DNA of 27,254 nt from DASZZZ01 sp036260375. Its GTDB lineage: Bacteria > Actinomycetota > CADDZG01 > WHSQ01. Below the pieces are notes generated by a model. It was not told the DNA's origin and ran no database searches. It saw nothing but the letters and a program-made list of their open reading frames with translations. The stretch covers positions 1-27,254 of the forward strand of contig DASZZZ010000057.1 of the NCBI GenBank assembly GCA_036260375.1. The letters are read 5' to 3'. Below are positions 1 through 8,621 of the stretch, piece after piece. The position numbers and the translations under genes are program-made. Each line of letters begins with the position of its first letter. Position 1 is the first letter of the stretch.

Positions 1-408
1 GTGGCCGAGACGCAGCAGACGTTCGTGATGGTCAAGCCCGACGGGGTCCGGCGCCGCCTCGTCGGCGAGGTCGTGGCACGCCTCGAGCGCAAGGGCTACG
101 AGCTGCGCGAGATGAAGCTGTTCACGATCGACGAGAGCCTCGCGAAGAAGCACTACGCGGAGCACGTCGACAAGCCGTTCTTCGGCGAGCTCGTGTCGTT
201 CATCACGTCGGGTCCCGTCGTCGCGATGGTCGTCGCGGGCCGCGACGCGGTCGCGGGCGTGCGACAGATCATGGGCGCGACGAACCCGCTCGACGCGGCC
301 CCCGGTTCCATACGCGGCGACTTCTGCACCGTCATAACGGAGAACCTCGTGCACGGATCCGACTCTCCCGAGTCCGCGCAACGCGAAATCAATCTCTTCT
401 TTGGCTAG
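1..408 (+). CDS. ndk: Nucleoside diphosphate kinase
   Basis: Transfers the gamma-phosphate of ATP to nucleoside diphosphates through a phosphohistidine, balancing cytosolic NTP and dNTP pools. The 135-aa protein is the usual bacterial length. It opens with the family pattern TFVMVKPDGV and carries the active-site signature NLVHGSDSPESA, with catalytic His118. The GTG start is the first base of the window, so its ribosome binding site and any upstream promoter cannot be seen; a longer N-terminus is unlikely given the family length. The stop TAG (406-408) lies inside the first copy of a short direct repeat. In actinobacteria ndk commonly sits just upstream of the mre cluster, as here. Confidence 0.96.
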   Translation: MAETQQTFVMVKPDGVRRRLVGEVVARLERKGYELREMKLFTIDESLAKKHYAEHVDKPFFGELVSFITSGPVVAMVVAGRDAVAGVRQIMGATNPLDAAPGSIRGDFCTVITENLVHGSDSPESAQREINLFFG

Positions 409-439
409 TCTTCTTCGCTTCATCGACTAGTCTTCTTCG
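405..439. repeat. 13-bp direct repeat after ndk
   Basis: CTAGTCTTCTTCG occurs at 405-417 and again at 427-439, offset by 22 bp. The first copy includes the ndk stop codon. These repeats lie in the 174-bp spacer between ndk and mreB. They are noticeably less GC-rich than the surroundings and could mark a local duplication or a promoter region for mreB (each copy contains TAGTCT, a possible -10 hexamer), but no convincing -35 accompanies them. Function unknown. Confidence 0.5.
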
Positions 440-582
440 GCCAATCACGCGAAGATCGACGCGCGCGTCACGCGCGAGGGTCTCGCACCGGACGCGCACG
501 GCGCGTGCGCCGGGAACGAGAGACGCGTGCGCCGGGAGACCGACGGCCGGCGGCCGTTGCGACACCAAGAGGAGAGAGCGCG

Positions 583-1614
583 ATGGACAACTTCTTTCAG
601 TTCATCGGCCGGGACATGGCGGTCGACCTGGGGACCGCGAACACGCTCGTGTACGTGCGCGGCCGCGGGATCGTGCTCAACGAGCCGTCGGTGGTCGCGA
701 TCAACACGAAGACCGGAGCGATCCTCGCGGTGGGCCAAGAGGCCAAGAAGATGATCGGCCGCACGCCGGCACACATCGTGGCCATCCGTCCGCTCAAGGA
801 CGGCGTCATCGCCGACTTCGACGTCACCGAGAAGATGCTCCGCTACTTCATCCAGAAGGTCCACCGGCGCTCGTTCCTCGCCAAGCCGCGCGTCGTCGTG
901 TGCGTGCCGTCGGGCATCACCGGCGTCGAGCAGCGCGCCGTCGAGGAGGCGACGATCTCCGCCGGCGCCCGCAGCGCGTACATCATCGAGGAGCCGATGG
1001 CCGCCGCGATCGGCGCCGGGCTCCCGGTGCACGAGCCGACCGGCAACATGGTCGTCGACATCGGCGGCGGCACGACCGAGGTCGCGGTCGTCTCGCTCGG
1101 CGGCATCGTCACGAGCCAGTCGATCCGCATCGGCGGCGACGAGCTCGACGAGTCGATCATCAACTACATCAAGAAGGAGTACTCGCTGATGCTCGGCGAG
1201 CGGACCGCCGAGGAGATCAAGATGGCGATCGCGTCGGCGTTCCCGATGCCCGAGGAGCGTCAGGCCGAGATACGCGGCCGCGACCTGGTCACCGGCCTGC
1301 CGAAGACGATCGTGATCTCGGCCGAGGAGATCAGGCGGTCGGTCGAGGAGCCCGTGAACGCGATCGTCGACGCGGTCAAGAACACGCTCGACAAGACCCC
1401 GCCGGAGCTCGCCGCCGACATCATGGACAAGGGCATCGTGCTCGCCGGCGGCGGGTCGCTCCTCAAGGGGCTCGACGAACGGCTCAAGCACGAGACCGGC
1501 ATGCCCATCCACATCGCCGAGGACCCGCTGTACGCGGTCGCGCTCGGCTCCGGGAAGTGCCTGGAGGAGTTCGAGTCGCTCAAGCGGGTCCTGATCTCGT
1601 CGACGCGCCACTGA
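583..1614 (+). CDS. mreB: Rod shape-determining actin homologue MreB
   Basis: Actin-like ATPase that forms membrane-bound filaments and positions the elongasome (MreC, MreD, PBP2, RodA) for lateral wall synthesis. The start is the ATG at 583, preceded by AGGAG at 570-574. The frame is open farther upstream, but only from here does the protein match MreB: MDNFFQFIGRDMAVDLG. The product is 343 aa, a normal length. Phosphate-1 loop is DLGTANT (Asp15), phosphate-2 loop is DIGGGTTE (Asp159), and the adenosine motif is LAGGGSLL (near Gly289). It heads the mreB-mreC-mreD-PBP2-rodA cluster encoded downstream on the same strand. There is a 215-bp gap to mreC. Confidence 0.97.
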   Translation: MDNFFQFIGRDMAVDLGTANTLVYVRGRGIVLNEPSVVAINTKTGAILAVGQEAKKMIGRTPAHIVAIRPLKDGVIADFDVTEKMLRYFIQKVHRRSFLAKPRVVVCVPSGITGVEQRAVEEATISAGARSAYIIEEPMAAAIGAGLPVHEPTGNMVVDIGGGTTEVAVVSLGGIVTSQSIRIGGDELDESIINYIKKEYSLMLGERTAEEIKMAIASAFPMPEERQAEIRGRDLVTGLPKTIVISAEEIRRSVEEPVNAIVDAVKNTLDKTPPELAADIMDKGIVLAGGGSLLKGLDERLKHETGMPIHIAEDPLYAVALGSGKCLEEFESLKRVLISSTRH

Positions 1615-1829
1615 CCGCCCCGGCGCCCGTGGAGGCCCGTGCGGGAACGAGCGGCTACCATGGCGGCGACAGGCGGCCCCGGCCGGATGCGAGCGCACCA
1701 GCCCGCCCCCGGACGCGCGGAGGGCTCGCCGTGCCGACGCGCCCACCGGCGGGCGTGCGTGCGGCTCCGGCCCCCGGCACCCGGGAGCGCCTCCGGTTCT
1801 CGACGTCTACAAGAGGTATCGCATAGCGC

Positions 1830-2684
1830 ATGTATCGCCGACCCGGCCGGGGACGAGTAGTGCTGCTCGTCTTCGTCGCCCTCTCGATCGCGCTGATCAC
1901 CTACGACTTCCGTCAGGGCGGGAGCGGGCCGCTCGAGAAGGCCAAGGACATCTCCGCCACGATCGTGGCGCCGATCCAGCGCGGCTTCACGACCGTGTTC
2001 CGTCCCGTCGCCGACTTCTTCTCGTCGCTCGCCGAGCTCGGCGACCTGCGCAGCGAGAACCGGGAGCTGGAGAACGAGCTGCGGGAGCTGCGCCGCGCGG
2101 TCCAGGAGGCCCGCTCGGTCACCGACGAGAACGCGGACCTGCGCGCCGAGCTCGAGCTCGACGAGGCGTACCCGAGCATGGACAAGGTGACCGCCGACGT
2201 GATCGGCAACAACCCGTCGAACTACCAGTGGTCGGTCTTCATCGACAAGGGGACCGAGGACGGCGTGCGGCCCGACATGGCGGTCATGAACGCCGACGGC
2301 CTCGTGGGCAAGGTCATCGCGGCGCGCGCCAACGACGCGACGGTGCTGCTGATCATCGACCCGCAGGGCGCCGCCAAGGCCAAGGTCGGCAAGGACGGCT
2401 ACACCGGCGTCGTGTCGGGCAACGGCGCCGGCGAGGACCTGTCGCTGAACTACATCGACAACGAGGCCGACGTCGAGGTCGGCGACGAGGTGTCGACGTC
2501 GGCGTACAACGAGGGCATCTTCCCGCCCAACATCCCGGTCGGGGTCGTGACGCGCGTCAGCGGCGACACGGCGGCGCCCGACCAGAACATCGACGTCGCC
2601 CCGAGCGTCGACTTCACGGGGCTCGAGATCGTGACCGTGTTGCTCGAGTCCGGCCCCCGGCTGACGGACGCGGGCGGCCGCTGA
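1830..2684 (+). CDS. mreC: Rod shape-determining protein MreC
   Basis: Elongasome scaffold that links cytoplasmic MreB to periplasmic/extracytoplasmic PBP2. The 284-aa product has a short basic N-terminus, one membrane segment (about residues 8-24, rich in V, L, A and I), a charged heptad-rich coiled coil (about 68-115, with LRSENRELENELRELRR), and then the beta-barrel-like extracellular domain with VIGNNPSNYQWSVFIDKG, the MreC family signature. The ATG at 1830 follows AAGAGG at 1811-1816, a slightly long spacing. The stop is separated by one base from the mreD GTG, so the two are translationally coupled. Confidence 0.95.
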   Translation: MYRRPGRGRVVLLVFVALSIALITYDFRQGGSGPLEKAKDISATIVAPIQRGFTTVFRPVADFFSSLAELGDLRSENRELENELRELRRAVQEARSVTDENADLRAELELDEAYPSMDKVTADVIGNNPSNYQWSVFIDKGTEDGVRPDMAVMNADGLVGKVIAARANDATVLLIIDPQGAAKAKVGKDGYTGVVSGNGAGEDLSLNYIDNEADVEVGDEVSTSAYNEGIFPPNIPVGVVTRVSGDTAAPDQNIDVAPSVDFTGLEIVTVLLESGPRLTDAGGR

Positions 2685-2685
2685 G

Positions 2686-3267
2686 GTGGCGGCCGCGGGA
2701 GCCAAGGAGCTCAAGGCGAGGAGCGTGAAGGGCACGGGCATCCTCGCGGAGATCGGCGCGAGCCGCATCGTGGCCGTCGGCGCGCTCGTGGTCGTCGCGA
2801 TCGCGCTGCAGTCGACGCTGCTCGCGCGCGCCACGATCCTGCGCGTCATCCCGCAGCTCGTGTTCGTCGTCATCGTCTGTCTCGCGTACGTCGACGGGGA
2901 ACGCGTCGGCGTCGTCACCGGCTTCGTCGGCGGTCTGCTCCAGGACCTGCTGCTGCCCGGCTCGATCGTCGGGCTCACAGCCCTGGTATACGTGCTCCTC
3001 GGCTACGGGGTGGGGGCCGTGCGCCGTCTCGTGCCGGGCGAGTCGGTGTGGATGCCCGTGTTCGTCGTCGCCGGCGCGTCGGCGATCGCGGAGGCGTCGT
3101 ACGCGCTGCTCGCGATCATGCTCGGACAGCCGTGGATCAGCCTGTCGCAGACGGCGAAGGTCATGGGGCTCGTGGTGCTCTACAACACCCTGCTGACGCC
3201 GTTCGTGTTCCCGCTCGTGCGCCGCATCGCGGAGCGCTTCCGCCCCGAGAGGGTGTATCGCTGGTGA
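2686..3267 (+). CDS. mreD: Rod shape-determining membrane protein MreD
   Basis: Small integral membrane partner of MreC in the elongasome. The 193-aa product shows about five hydrophobic stretches (roughly residues 28-47, 52-68, 74-110, 123-145 and 160-178), including GLLQDLLLPGSIVGLTAL, the conserved loop of the MreD family. It starts at GTG 2686, one base after the mreC stop, and its own stop overlaps the next start as GTGA. A hydrophilic N-terminal tail of about 25 residues precedes the first membrane segment. The assignment rests on topology, the LLQDLL signature and its position between mreC and PBP2. Confidence 0.92.
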   Translation: MAAAGAKELKARSVKGTGILAEIGASRIVAVGALVVVAIALQSTLLARATILRVIPQLVFVVIVCLAYVDGERVGVVTGFVGGLLQDLLLPGSIVGLTALVYVLLGYGVGAVRRLVPGESVWMPVFVVAGASAIAEASYALLAIMLGQPWISLSQTAKVMGLVVLYNTLLTPFVFPLVRRIAERFRPERVYRW

Positions 3268-5306
3268 GCCTCGGAGCGCTCAACGGCAAGGGGCCGACGA
3301 CGCTCGGCATCGACCGCACGGCGATCCGGCTCGCGGTCGTCGGGGTCCTCGTGTTCGCGGCGTTCACGGCGCTGTTCTCGCGCCTGTGGTACCTGCAGGT
3401 GCTGGCGTCGGAGGACTACCTCGCCGCGGCCAAGGAGAACCGGCGTCGCGTCGTGCTGACGGAGCCCTCGCGCGGCCGCATCCTCGACCGCGACGGCGAC
3501 GTGCTCGTCGACAACCGCCTCTCGCTCGCGATCACGATCGACCGTGAGGTCGTCGACGAGCCCTCCGAGATCAACCGCACGATCCGCAGGCTCGCGGCTC
3601 TGCTCGTCGTCGAGGCGGGGCGCACGCGCCGCCAGACGAAGCGCTTCGACGAGCGCGTGCGGACGATGAAGAAGGAGCTCCGCCGCAGCTTCCAGGACCC
3701 GGGGGTGTCGCCGTACAAGCCGGTCGCGGTCGCGTACGACGTCGACGAGGACGACGTCGTACGCATCGAGGAGAACCCCGAGGACTGGCGCGGAGTCGGC
3801 GTCGACCAGCTGCCGGTGCGCGAGTATCCGCAGGGCGAGCTCGCCGCGCACGTCCTCGGCTACGTCGGCGAGATCAACGCCGACGAGCTGAAGTCGAAGG
3901 ACTTCAAGGGCTACCGGGCCGGCGACATCATCGGCAAGGCCGGCGTCGAGCGCACGTGGGACCGTCACCTGCGCGGCACGCCGGGGCGCGAGCTCGTCAT
4001 CGTGAACTCGGCCGGCGACGTGATCGACTCCGAGCTGCGCCAGGAGAGCGCCTCGGGCAAGGACCTCGTGCTGTCGCTCGACGCGGACATCCAGCGCGTC
4101 ACCGAGCGCGCGCTCGAGAACGGCGTGCGCGCGGCGCGCGGCGCGTACCTCGCGCCGGGCGGCGCCGTCGTCGTGATGGACCCGGACACGGGCGGCGTCG
4201 TCGCGATGGCGAGCTATCCCGACTACGACCCCGCGATCCTCGCCGACGGCCTCACGTTCAAGGAGGAGGACCGCCTCGGCGCCGCGACGCCCGACGACAG
4301 CTCCGACGACGCGCTCGTCAACCGCGCGATCCGCGCCGGCGTGCCGCCCGGATCGACCTTCAAGATCGTGACCGCCGGCGCGGCGATGGCGACCGACATC
4401 GCCGACGTGTCGACGACGCTCCCGTGCCCGCCGTCGGTCGTCTACCCGCCCGACGACCCGTACGGCACGCAGTTCAACAACTGGACGTCGGCGGACCTCG
4501 GCCTCATGGGCTTCCCGCGCTCGCTCGAGGTGTCGTGCGACACGTTCTACTACGAGCTCGGCTGGCGGATGGACCAGGCGTTCGGGCCGCGCGACAACGG
4601 AGGCGACGGCAGCGAGCGCTTCCAGGAGTACGTCCGGCGCAGCGGCGTCGGCCGCCCGACCGGTATCGACCTCCCGTACGAGTACCCGGGCGTCGTCCCG
4701 GACGAGCGCTGGTGCGAGGTCAACGAGGATCTCGGCTACTGCCCCGACGGGTGGCTCCCGGGCTACACCGTCAACATGTCGATCGGACAGGGCGACCTCA
4801 AGACGAACCCGCTGCAGATGGCGATCGCGACCTCCGCGGTCGTCAACGGAGGCAACGTCATGCAGCCGCGCCTCGCGCACGCGCTCAGCCGCCAGAGCCT
4901 CGCCACCGGCAAGGCCGAGGTCGTGCGCGAGCTCGAGCCGAAGGTCGTCTCGGAGCTCGGTCTCGACGACGCCGAGCTCGGCGTCATCCGCCAGGGCATG
5001 GTCGACGTCGTCACCGGCGCGGCCGGCACCGCGCGCGAGGCGTTCTCCGGCTTCCCGTTCGACGTCGTGACGATCGGCGGCAAGACCGGCACCGCGCAGA
5101 TCGGCAGCGTCGAGTCGGGCCTCAACTACGCGTGGTTCATCTCGTACGCGCCGGTGGACGACCCCGAGTACGTCATCGCGGTGTACCTCGACCGCGCCGG
5201 CCACGGCGGCGAGAGCGCGGCCCCCATCGCGCGCCAGATCTGGGAGGGCATCTACGGCATCGACAAGGACGCCGACGTGCACCTCAGCGAGGACGCGAGC
5301 AACTGA
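3264..5306 (+). CDS. mrdA: Penicillin-binding protein 2 (elongasome transpeptidase)
   Basis: Class B PBP that cross-links peptidoglycan during cell elongation, working with the glycosyltransferase RodA. I chose GTG 3264, which overlaps the mreD stop (GTGA). The frame is open farther upstream, but that stretch is the shadow of mreD. The 680-aa product has an N-terminal membrane anchor (about residues 19-40), a PBP dimerisation domain with SRGRILDRDGDVLV, and a transpeptidase domain with catalytic S364-T-F-K367, second motif S424-C-D426 and K607-T-G609. The SCD second motif is the usual form in PBP2. The tail after the KTG box is short and acidic. All catalytic boxes are intact. Confidence 0.96.
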   Translation: MSLGALNGKGPTTLGIDRTAIRLAVVGVLVFAAFTALFSRLWYLQVLASEDYLAAAKENRRRVVLTEPSRGRILDRDGDVLVDNRLSLAITIDREVVDEPSEINRTIRRLAALLVVEAGRTRRQTKRFDERVRTMKKELRRSFQDPGVSPYKPVAVAYDVDEDDVVRIEENPEDWRGVGVDQLPVREYPQGELAAHVLGYVGEINADELKSKDFKGYRAGDIIGKAGVERTWDRHLRGTPGRELVIVNSAGDVIDSELRQESASGKDLVLSLDADIQRVTERALENGVRAARGAYLAPGGAVVVMDPDTGGVVAMASYPDYDPAILADGLTFKEEDRLGAATPDDSSDDALVNRAIRAGVPPGSTFKIVTAGAAMATDIADVSTTLPCPPSVVYPPDDPYGTQFNNWTSADLGLMGFPRSLEVSCDTFYYELGWRMDQAFGPRDNGGDGSERFQEYVRRSGVGRPTGIDLPYEYPGVVPDERWCEVNEDLGYCPDGWLPGYTVNMSIGQGDLKTNPLQMAIATSAVVNGGNVMQPRLAHALSRQSLATGKAEVVRELEPKVVSELGLDDAELGVIRQGMVDVVTGAAGTAREAFSGFPFDVVTIGGKTGTAQIGSVESGLNYAWFISYAPVDDPEYVIAVYLDRAGHGGESAAPIARQIWEGIYGIDKDADVHLSEDASN

Positions 5307-6487
5307 TGGGCATGGAGAGCGTCTTCGGCGAGGCGGTCGACCGCATCGGCGGCGAGCCGATATCCGCGCGCATGGCGCGCAAGGCGCCGATCAGGCACAT
5401 CGACCCGACGCTGTTGCTCGCCACCGTCGCGCTCGCGGTCTACGGGGCCGTGATGATCTTCTCCGCGACCGCGAACAAGCAGGGCGCCGAGGGCCTCGAC
5501 CCGACGACGTTCCTCCAGCGCCAGATCGCTTACATGGTCGCGGGCGTCGTGCTCGTGATCGCGCTGACGCTGTTCGACTACCGGCACCTCGGCGGGTTCG
5601 CGGCGTTCGTGTACGGCGCGACGGTGCTCGGGCTCGTCGTCGTGCTGACGCCTCTCGGCGACGTGCAGAAGGGCGCGAGCCGGTGGATCGACTTCGGGGT
5701 GTTCCAGGCGCAGCCGTCGGAGTTCGGCAAGCTCGCGCTGATCGTCGCGCTCGCCGCCTACCTCGCCGAGCGCAAGGGCGACCTGCGCGCGCTCGACGTC
5801 GCGATCTCCGTCGTGCTCGTGGGCATCCCCGGCGTGCTGATCTTCCTCGAGCCGGACCTCGGCAGCGCCATGGTCTACGTCGCGCTCGCCGGCGCGCTCC
5901 TGCTCGTCGGCGGGGCGAAGCTGCGCCACTTCGCGACGCTCTGCGCGCTCGGACTCGTCGGCGTCGTGGTCGTCATCCAGGCCGGCGTCCTGCACGACTA
6001 CCAGATCGCGCGCCTGACGTCGTTTCTCGACCCCAACCCCGACGTGCAGTCGGACGCCTACAACCTGACGCAGTCGAAGATCGCGATCGGGTCGGGAGGG
6101 CTCCACGGCAAGGGCCTGCACGGCGAGAACACGCAGACGTCGCTCGACTTCGTCCCCGAGCAGCACACCGACTTCATCTTCACGGCCGTCGGCGAGCAGC
6201 TCGGCTTCGTCGGCGCCGCGACGCTCCTGGCGCTGTTCGCGCTGCTCATCTGGCGCGCGCTCCGCATCGCGGCGATGTCGCGCGACCTGTTCGGGACGCT
6301 GCTGGCGACCGGCGTCGCGGCGTTGTGGGCGTTCCAGGTGTTCGTCAACGTCGGGATGACCATGGGCATCATGCCGATCACCGGCATCCCGCTTCCGTTC
6401 GTCTCCTACGGCGGCTCGAGCCTCGTGACGAACTTCGTCGCGGTCGGGCTGCTCCTCAACGTGCACATGAGGAGGTTTCTCACTTGA
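5306..6487 (+). CDS. rodA: Peptidoglycan glycosyltransferase RodA (SEDS family)
   Basis: SEDS-family polymerase that extends glycan strands from lipid II in the elongasome. It starts at ATG 5306, overlapping the PBP2 stop by one base (TGATG); ATG 5312 is an alternative. The 393-aa product has about ten membrane segments after a polar N-terminus of some 38 residues. The SEDS signatures are visible: GASRWIDFG and PSEFGKLALI, then FVPEQHTDFIFTAVGEQLGF around the catalytic-loop acidic residue, and PFVSYGGSSL near the C-terminus. The pairing with the preceding class B PBP is typical of a functional SEDS-bPBP couple. Its last codons overlap the rng TTG start. Confidence 0.96.
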   Translation: MGMESVFGEAVDRIGGEPISARMARKAPIRHIDPTLLLATVALAVYGAVMIFSATANKQGAEGLDPTTFLQRQIAYMVAGVVLVIALTLFDYRHLGGFAAFVYGATVLGLVVVLTPLGDVQKGASRWIDFGVFQAQPSEFGKLALIVALAAYLAERKGDLRALDVAISVVLVGIPGVLIFLEPDLGSAMVYVALAGALLLVGGAKLRHFATLCALGLVGVVVVIQAGVLHDYQIARLTSFLDPNPDVQSDAYNLTQSKIAIGSGGLHGKGLHGENTQTSLDFVPEQHTDFIFTAVGEQLGFVGAATLLALFALLIWRALRIAAMSRDLFGTLLATGVAALWAFQVFVNVGMTMGIMPITGIPLPFVSYGGSSLVTNFVAVGLLLNVHMRRFLT

Positions 6488-7887
6488 GCGCCAACGAGCC
6501 CAGCCCGAGCGGTGACGTCGCCGAACGCGCGCCCGACGACGCCGCGCCCGCGCCGGACGACGCGCCGGCGACCAAGTCGACGCGCACGCGCGGGGGCCGG
6601 CGGCGGCGCGGGGGCCGCGGACGCCGGCAGCATCGTGCCGCCCGCGCCGGCGCGGAGCGCGTGATGCTCGTCCACGCCGACCCCGGCGGGACGCAGATCG
6701 CGGTGCTCGAGGACGACCGCATCGTCGAGCACTACGTGACGCGCGCCGAAGACCGCTCGCTCGTCGGCAACGTCTACCTCGGACGGGTGCAGAACGTGCT
6801 GCCCGGCATGGAGGCGTCGTTCGTCGACATCGGCGAGTCGCGCAACGGCGTGCTGTACGCGGGCGAGGTCGGCATCGCGGGGGACGAGGGCGAGGAGGTC
6901 CCGCGTATCGAGACCGTGCTGAAGTCCGGGCAGCCGATCCTCGTGCAGGTCACCAAGGACCCCATGCGCGCCAAGGGCGCGCGCCTCACCGCGCTCGTGT
7001 CGATCGCGGGCCGTCACCTCGTCCTCGTGCCGCGCGCCGCGAGCGTCGGCGTGTCGCGCCGGCTGCCCGACGCCGAGAGAGCGCGGCTGCGCGACCTCGC
7101 CAAGTCGCTGCGTCCCGACGGGCACGGGCTCATCGTGCGCACCGCGGCGGAGGGCGCGCAGCAGGACGACCTCGAGCGCGACCTCGAGCGGCTCGCGGAG
7201 ACGTGGGGGCAGATCGAGGCGAAGGCGCAGCGCGCCACCGCCCCCGCGCTCGTCTACCAGGAGCCCGTGCTCGAGCTGCGGGTCGTGCGCGACCTGTTCA
7301 ACCGCGAGATCGTGCGCTGCGTCGTCGACGACCCCGCGCTCGAGGACAAGCTGCGGTCGTACGTGCGCGCGACGACGCCGGACCTCGACCAGCGTCTCGA
7401 GCTCTACACGGGCGCGCTGCCCATCTTCGAGCACCATCGTGTCGTCGAGCAGATCCGCAAGTCGCTCGACCGGCGCGTGTGGCTGCCGTCGGGCGGCCAC
7501 ATCGTCATCGACCGCACCGAGGCCATGACGGTGATCGACGTCAACACCGGCAAGTTCGTCGGCAAGTCCACGCTCGAGGAGACGGTGTTCCGCACCAACA
7601 AGGAGGCCGCGATCGAGGTGGCGCGCCAGCTGCGCCTGCGCGACATCGGCGGCATCATCGTCGTCGACTTCATCGACATGGAGGATGCGGACAACCGCGA
7701 CGAGGTCGTGCGTCTCTTCCGCCGCCAGCTGGAGCACGACCGCACGCGCACGCAGCTGTTCGACATCTCGCCGCTGGGGCTCGTGCAGATGACGCGCAAG
7801 AACGTCTCGGCGGGCATCGTCGAGGCGTTCTCGGACCCGTGCCCGACGTGCGAGGGCCGGGGCATCCTCATCCACGACGTCGACTGA
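6484..7887 (+). CDS. rng: Ribonuclease E/G family endoribonuclease
   Basis: Endoribonuclease that cleaves single-stranded AU-rich RNA and takes part in rRNA maturation and mRNA decay. The start is TTG 6484 overlapping the rodA stop as TTGA, with a perfect AGGAGG at 6470-6475 eight bases upstream, which decides the start. The 467-aa product has an acidic, proline/alanine-rich N-terminal tail, an arginine/glycine-rich patch (about 36-52), an S1 RNA-binding domain (SLVGNVYLGRVQNVLPGMEA), and the catalytic core with metal-binding Asp352 and Asp395 and the zinc link C453-P-T-C456. The 43- and 101-residue spacings match those of E. coli RNase E (D303, D346, C404). There is no long C-terminal scaffold, so it is closer to RNase G in length. 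Confidence 0.94.
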   Translation: MSANEPSPSGDVAERAPDDAAPAPDDAPATKSTRTRGGRRRRGGRGRRQHRAARAGAERVMLVHADPGGTQIAVLEDDRIVEHYVTRAEDRSLVGNVYLGRVQNVLPGMEASFVDIGESRNGVLYAGEVGIAGDEGEEVPRIETVLKSGQPILVQVTKDPMRAKGARLTALVSIAGRHLVLVPRAASVGVSRRLPDAERARLRDLAKSLRPDGHGLIVRTAAEGAQQDDLERDLERLAETWGQIEAKAQRATAPALVYQEPVLELRVVRDLFNREIVRCVVDDPALEDKLRSYVRATTPDLDQRLELYTGALPIFEHHRVVEQIRKSLDRRVWLPSGGHIVIDRTEAMTVIDVNTGKFVGKSTLEETVFRTNKEAAIEVARQLRLRDIGGIIVVDFIDMEDADNRDEVVRLFRRQLEHDRTRTQLFDISPLGLVQMTRKNVSAGIVEAFSDPCPTCEGRGILIHDVD

Positions 7888-7892
7888 CGCGT

Positions 7893-7921
7893 TTGGCGGG
7901 CTTCCGTCGCTCTGGTATCGT
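7893..7921 (+). promoter_or_regulatory. Candidate sigma-A promoter for rplU-rpmA
   Basis: TTGGCG at 7893-7898 and TATCGT at 7916-7921 are separated by exactly 17 bases in the 78-bp spacer between rng and rplU. Both resemble actinobacterial -35 and -10 elements, and the position gives a leader of about 40 bases before the rplU GTG. Inferred from spacing and consensus only. Confidence 0.45.
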
Positions 7922-7965
7922 GTGGCGTCGGTTTCGCGACTTCGACTTCTTCCTGAGAGGCACGT

Positions 7966-8325
7966 GTGTACGCACTGATCCGCGCGGGCGGCAAGCAGCA
8001 CAAGGTCGCCGAAGGCGACGTCATCGACATCGAGCGCGTCAAGGACTCGTCCGACGGCGTGGAGTTCGTGCCGCTGCTCGTCGTCGACGACGGCGGGAAC
8101 ACGATCTCCGACCGCTCCGAGCTCGCGCGCGCGGTCGTGAAGGCGTCGGTCGTCGGGGAGTCGAAGGGCCCGAAGGTCGAGGTGTTCAAGTACCGCAACA
8201 AGACCGGCTACCGGCGCAGCGCGGGGCACCGCCAGCGCTACACGACGATCCGGATCGAGTCGATCTCGCTGCCGGGGCGCGACGCCCCGGGCGGCGGCAA
8301 CGAGGAGGGCGGCGATGGCTCATAA
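7966..8325 (+). CDS. rplU: 50S ribosomal protein bL21
   Basis: Large-subunit ribosomal protein that binds 23S rRNA. The GTG start at 7966 has GAGAGG (7955-7960) five bases upstream and yields MYALIRAGGKQHKVAEGD, the canonical bL21 N-terminus. The conserved KYRNKTGYRRSAGHRQ RNA-binding stretch is present. At 119 aa it is somewhat longer than most bL21 proteins because of a glycine/acid-rich C-terminal tail. That tail contains the Shine-Dalgarno sequence of rpmA (GAGGAGGG, 8302-8309), and the two reading frames overlap by 11 bases, suggesting translational coupling of the two ribosomal proteins. Confidence 0.97.
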   Translation: MYALIRAGGKQHKVAEGDVIDIERVKDSSDGVEFVPLLVVDDGGNTISDRSELARAVVKASVVGESKGPKVEVFKYRNKTGYRRSAGHRQRYTTIRIESISLPGRDAPGGGNEEGGDGS

Positions 8326-8566
8326 GAAGGGGGCGGCGTCGTCGCGCAACGGGCGGGAGTCGCACTCCAAGCGCCTCGGCGTGAAGGTCCACGGGGGCCG
8401 GCAGGTCGGTCCCGGCGTCATCATCGTGCGCCAGCGCGGGACCAAGGTGCACCCGGGCCTCAACGTCAAGCGCGGGGCCGACGACACGCTGTTCGCGACC
8501 GCGCCCGGCACCGTGACGTTCCACAACATGCGCGGCCGGCGCGTCGTCAGCGTCGTCTCCGAGTAG
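8315..8566 (+). CDS. rpmA: 50S ribosomal protein bL27
   Basis: Ribosomal protein whose N-terminal tail reaches the peptidyl transferase centre. The 83-aa product starts MAHKKGAASSRNGRES, with no cleavable N-terminal extension of the Firmicutes kind, and contains the family core VHGGRQVGPGVIIVRQRG followed by THVHP-like KVHPG. ATG 8315 is inside the end of rplU and follows GAGGAGGG at 8302-8309. Length and sequence are ordinary. Confidence 0.97.
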   Translation: MAHKKGAASSRNGRESHSKRLGVKVHGGRQVGPGVIIVRQRGTKVHPGLNVKRGADDTLFATAPGTVTFHNMRGRRVVSVVSE

Positions 8567-8621
8567 CGTCCGCCCGAGCGCGGCGCGGCGAACGGGCCGC
8601 GCGCGGCCGGCGGGAACCACC

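Noticed and set aside
8595..8608. Perfect 14-bp palindrome GGCCGCGCGCGGCC before obgE as a regulatory hairpin
   Set aside because: Made only of G and C, common by chance in this DNA, and with no loop; no independent support.
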